64,000 bases of DNA, taken from an uncultured Acetatifactor sp. GTDB lineage: Bacteria > Bacillota > Clostridia > Lachnospirales > Lachnospiraceae. Positions 61,681 to 64,000 of this stretch are shown piece after piece. A program made the translations under genes and the position numbers. The notes beneath the pieces were generated by a model, which did no database searches, was not told the origin of the DNA, and saw nothing but the letters and a program-made list of their open reading frames with translations. How positions within the stretch are numbered: the stretch's first letter is position 1; each line of letters begins with the position of its first letter. The stretch covers positions 1 through 64,000 of the forward strand of contig CAKRZO010000021.1 of assembly GCA_934433135.1 (NCBI GenBank), read 5' to 3'.

Positions 61681-63135
61681 GAGGCTTACCGGACTTATAT
61701 TTCCATACTCATCTACTGCGGTCACAGTGATTTCACAGGAAGCATCCATATCAGAGGGCAACTCATATTCAAAATGTCCGGCATCCCTATGATTTTTTCC
61801 GTCAGCAGCACCATGTCGGATGTCGCACCAGTTTCCCAAAGCTCTAAGCTCTTTCTTTGCACCATTGCAGCAAATATGAATGGCATAGAACAAAATATAT
61901 GCCTCGGACTGTGCTGCCGGGAAGGTAATCCTAATCTGCCCGGAATCAGACCTTCCCACCTGCAGCGCAGCTCCTTGCGGAAACCTCGGTGCAATTCCTC
62001 TGCCGCGTTCTGAGGAATACTTTTTAAGAAACCTTCTATCCGGATCCGGCGCATCGATTGTCCAGTCCGGATCATAAACGTAAGAGATTCCATCTGAAAT
62101 ATCCCTACAGGAAGCCAACTCAACAAACGACAGTTCCTTGGGTTCCCCCGGCCATGTCCCGGCAGCAGGATTCGGTATTCTGCCTGTATAAGACACTGTG
62201 ATCTCCGCTTTTTCGGTGGAGAAATTAATTCTCCGGATTCTTATATTGTCTTTATCATCTATTTCTATGTAAATTCCCATTCCATGCTGATGATCCGGAT
62301 ACCGGTCATCCAGATATCGTTCAGAGCCCATATAATAATCTCTGGCTAAAGCTCCGGGGACGTTGATTGCCGTATAATTGACCTGCATAATAGCTGTCTC
62401 CAGTTCATCGGAAAGGTGTGTATGTCCGGAAAACAGAATTACCTGCGGATATTTTTTCAATATCCGATCAATATTTCCTTTCGCTGTTGCCCAGTCGGAA
62501 CTGTCTTCCAGTTTTATATCCGTTCCGTATATCCCGCTTTCCTGAACCGGTCCATGGGTTCCCACAAACACAAAGCGTCCCGGATTTTGTACGGTTATCT
62601 GTAAAAGCATCTCATCCAGCCATTTTAAAGTCTCCGGTTTGAAAATATTTTCAGCATAGTTCTCTGTTTCCACATAGAGAAGGCTGTAAATCCTCCCCTG
62701 TTTTTCAAAATCAATACGAATATTGCCAAGGTTCGTATCGCTGGTGTCTGCAAAATCGTTGGTCAATCCGTACTGTGCAAATATCTCATACCACTCTTTT
62801 GCAGTGATACAGCAATACCCGTTTGGCCGCCAACAGGTATCGTGATTCCCCATTCCTATCAGAAGCTTAGGCGCCTTGTTTCCGAAAATACCTTTAAAAA
62901 TAACCTGCGTTCCCTGCGCAAATGTTCTTGCCTGCTCCGGACAACCGATACTGCTGTAATCTCCGCACATCATAACCGCATCCAGGTCACCGTTCGAAAT
63001 ATCACGCAAGTCAGCCACAGCTGAAGCGTAAAGTCTCAACTTTTCTGCAATTTCATCTGCCGAATATTCGGTATAGGATATATGAAGATCTGACATAACC
63101 GCTACTTTTGCTATAATATTCTTATCATTAAACAT
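61651..63135 (-). CDS. Metallophosphoesterase with C-terminal beta domain
   Basis: 494 residues from the ATG at 63133-63135 (AAGGAG ahead). The calcineurin-like core has MSDLHIS (Asp16, His18), MCGDYSSIG, GMGNHDTC, VGTHGPVQ and FSGHTHLSDE, that is all five metal motifs. A beta-rich C-terminal region follows, ending in a fibronectin III-like strand. No signal peptide. In CAZyme loci such enzymes may remove phosphate from sugars. It overlaps the GH28-like gene by 8 bases. The C-terminus may be altered, as a similar tail follows in another frame. Confidence 0.85.
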   Translation of the reverse strand: MFNDKNIIAKVAVMSDLHISYTEYSADEIAEKLRLYASAVADLRDISNGDLDAVMMCGDYSSIGCPEQARTFAQGTQVIFKGIFGNKAPKLLIGMGNHDTCWRPNGYCCITAKEWYEIFAQYGLTNDFADTSDTNLGNIRIDFEKQGRIYSLLYVETENYAENIFKPETLKWLDEMLLQITVQNPGRFVFVGTHGPVQESGIYGTDIKLEDSSDWATAKGNIDRILKKYPQVILFSGHTHLSDELETAIMQVNYTAINVPGALARDYYMGSERYLDDRYPDHQHGMGIYIEIDDKDNIRIRRINFSTEKAEITVSYTGRIPNPAAGTWPGEPKELSFVELASCRDISDGISYVYDPDWTIDAPDPDRRFLKKYSSERGRGIAPRFPQGAALQVGRSDSGQIRITFPAAQSEAYILFYAIHICCNGAKKELRALGNWCDIRHGAADGKNHRDAGHFEYELPSDMDASCEITVTAVDEYGNISPVSLNGSLAGSHR

Positions 63136-64000
63136 TGTATTCTCCTTCCGGCATCTGTCCCTTTCGATCACACTGCTCGCATGCATTTTCGCAAAAGCTT
63201 CTCTCTAATTCAAAATCATCACAAGCATTGATGATAACCTCACATTCCGACCGCAATACAAGTTTCGGAGATGTATAACCTTCTAATTTTACGTTCGTCA
63301 ATTCGATCCGAGAACAATTTTCTGCATCAATAAAAATCTGACTTTTGATACCATTGCGTGCAGAAAGCCTGACATTCCTTAATCTGAATTCAGTCGGATT
63401 GTCTTTGTCACCGTATATCCCTATTGGCAAACTGAGATTTTCCAAACAGCAGTTTTCGAAAATAATAGAGCGCAAGGACTCTCCGCAGCACCATATATGT
63501 TTGCCGAAGGTCATCCGGAAGAGATCACAAACGCCATCAAAATTGCAGTTTCGGATGACAATATTTCCCGGTTCATACGGCAATTTTCCGAAGCGTTCAT
63601 CGCAATAGTACAGAAAGACATTCTGATCACATCTGCTGTGGGTTTCGTTGGTAAATGCGCTGCGGGCTTTATCTTCTTCAGAAAGAGACCAACGATGGGC
63701 AAACCTTGACTCCCCATGGTTTTCACATTCCTCAATAAGAACATCTGTACCACCGAATCGGATGGAACTGCAGGATGAATTTAAGATACAGCGACGCATA
63801 ACAACATTTTTACTTCCGAAACCTGCAAGACTGTCATCTCCTGTCCAAAACTTACAATCCTCAATCAGCACATTCTCACAGAGGAAAACATCGACCCCAT
63901 CATGACCACCCTGAACCGTGATATCTCTGACCTCCAGCTCCCTTGTTCGAAAAATTGCATGAGCCCAATTTCCGGTTGCCCGCACGGTATAGCCACGCAA
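63128..64000 (-). CDS. GH28/pectate-lyase-superfamily beta-helix protein (partial)
   Basis: 290 codons run off the right edge; the first visible codon is TTG and the frame is open, so the true start lies outside. Repeated coils (LEVRDITVQGGHDGVDVFLC, NVLIEDCKFWTGDDSLAGFG, NVVMRRCILNSSCSSIRFGG) and the GDDS motif at the right distance from HDGVD fit GH28-type right-handed beta-helix enzymes, although the usual later GHG and RIK motifs are changed. Likely acts on uronate-containing glycans. Its 3' end is copied in the relic at 58405-58447. Confidence 0.8.
   Translation of the reverse strand: MRGYTVRATGNWAHAIFRTRELEVRDITVQGGHDGVDVFLCENVLIEDCKFWTGDDSLAGFGSKNVVMRRCILNSSCSSIRFGGTDVLIEECENHGESRFAHRWSLSEEDKARSAFTNETHSRCDQNVFLYYCDERFGKLPYEPGNIVIRNCNFDGVCDLFRMTFGKHIWCCGESLRSIIFENCCLENLSLPIGIYGDKDNPTEFRLRNVRLSARNGIKSQIFIDAENCSRIELTNVKLEGYTSPKLVLRSECEVIINACDDFELERSFCENACEQCDRKGQMPEGEYNV

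Noticed and set aside
1..64000. CRISPR arrays, tRNA or rRNA genes, transposases
   Set aside because: No spaced repeat array, cloverleaf, rRNA segment or transposase motif was found on reading both strands; the only mobile element is the group II intron relic.

Overview
The window reads as a chromosomal stretch of a gut-type Lachnospiraceae bacterium (Clostridia). Moderate GC, strong AGGAGG ribosome binding sites, sigma-A promoters, a T-box leader, two LplB/YtcP/lipoprotein sugar ABC systems each paired with a membrane-anchored AraC sensor-regulator, and many glycoside hydrolases all fit. The genus cannot be fixed from sequence alone.

Layout. (1) 1-13.2 kb, minus strand: a degraded end (phosphodiesterase start, group II intron 3' relic, lplB-like fragment) below a carbohydrate operon transcribed lplB, ytcP, binding lipoprotein, TIM-barrel hydrolase-like protein, GH78-like rhamnosidase, AraC regulator, SGNH esterase, EamA transporter. 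(2) 13.3-16.8 kb: a truncated histidine phosphatase, an intact GH30, a collapsed GH38 mannosidase relic and an AAA ATPase that lost its Walker A. (3) 16.8-26.3 kb: housekeeping-like ZIP metal transporter, beta-propeller lactonase, RsmF-like rRNA methyltransferase, and a 1969-residue COG1112-type helicase with transglutaminase-like and endonuclease-like parts. (4) 26.4-29.9 kb, plus strand: a tryptophan T-box (UGG specifier) driving a TrpXYZ-type ABC transporter. (5) 30.0-39.7 kb: a defence/toxin island: an AbiL-like ATPase + RloB pair, a MurR/RpiR regulator with an MFS carrier, HipBA, an unknown membrane protein, an AAA ATPase + putative nuclease pair, and a Phd/RelE pair, with several decayed duplicate pieces between them. 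(6) 39.7-64 kb, minus strand: a second carbohydrate locus: GH28 (partial), metallophosphoesterase, MFS, frameshifted SGNH esterase, MBL hydrolase, GH39, YitT, serine hydrolase, GH95, CAZyme relics, lplB-ytcP-lipoprotein, AraC regulator and a GH38 mannosidase.

How it works together. The two carbohydrate loci look like glycan-utilisation units: lipoprotein and two permeases import an oligosaccharide (an ATPase is not encoded here and is presumably shared), and the hydrolases (rhamnose-, mannose-, fucose-, xylose- and uronate-type specificities by family) degrade it. Each locus has its own conserved promoter-proximal motif occurring twice; each motif probably binds the AraC regulator of its locus.

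The most striking property is repeated gene collapse by internal deletion. At least six genes keep their N- and C-terminal coding ends but have lost the middle, and in one case (hipB copy 2) the deletion end points lie at a 7-bp direct repeat visible in the intact copy. The best candidates for a little-described system are the ATPase/nuclease-like pair at 36967-38513 and the helicase at 20401-26310.
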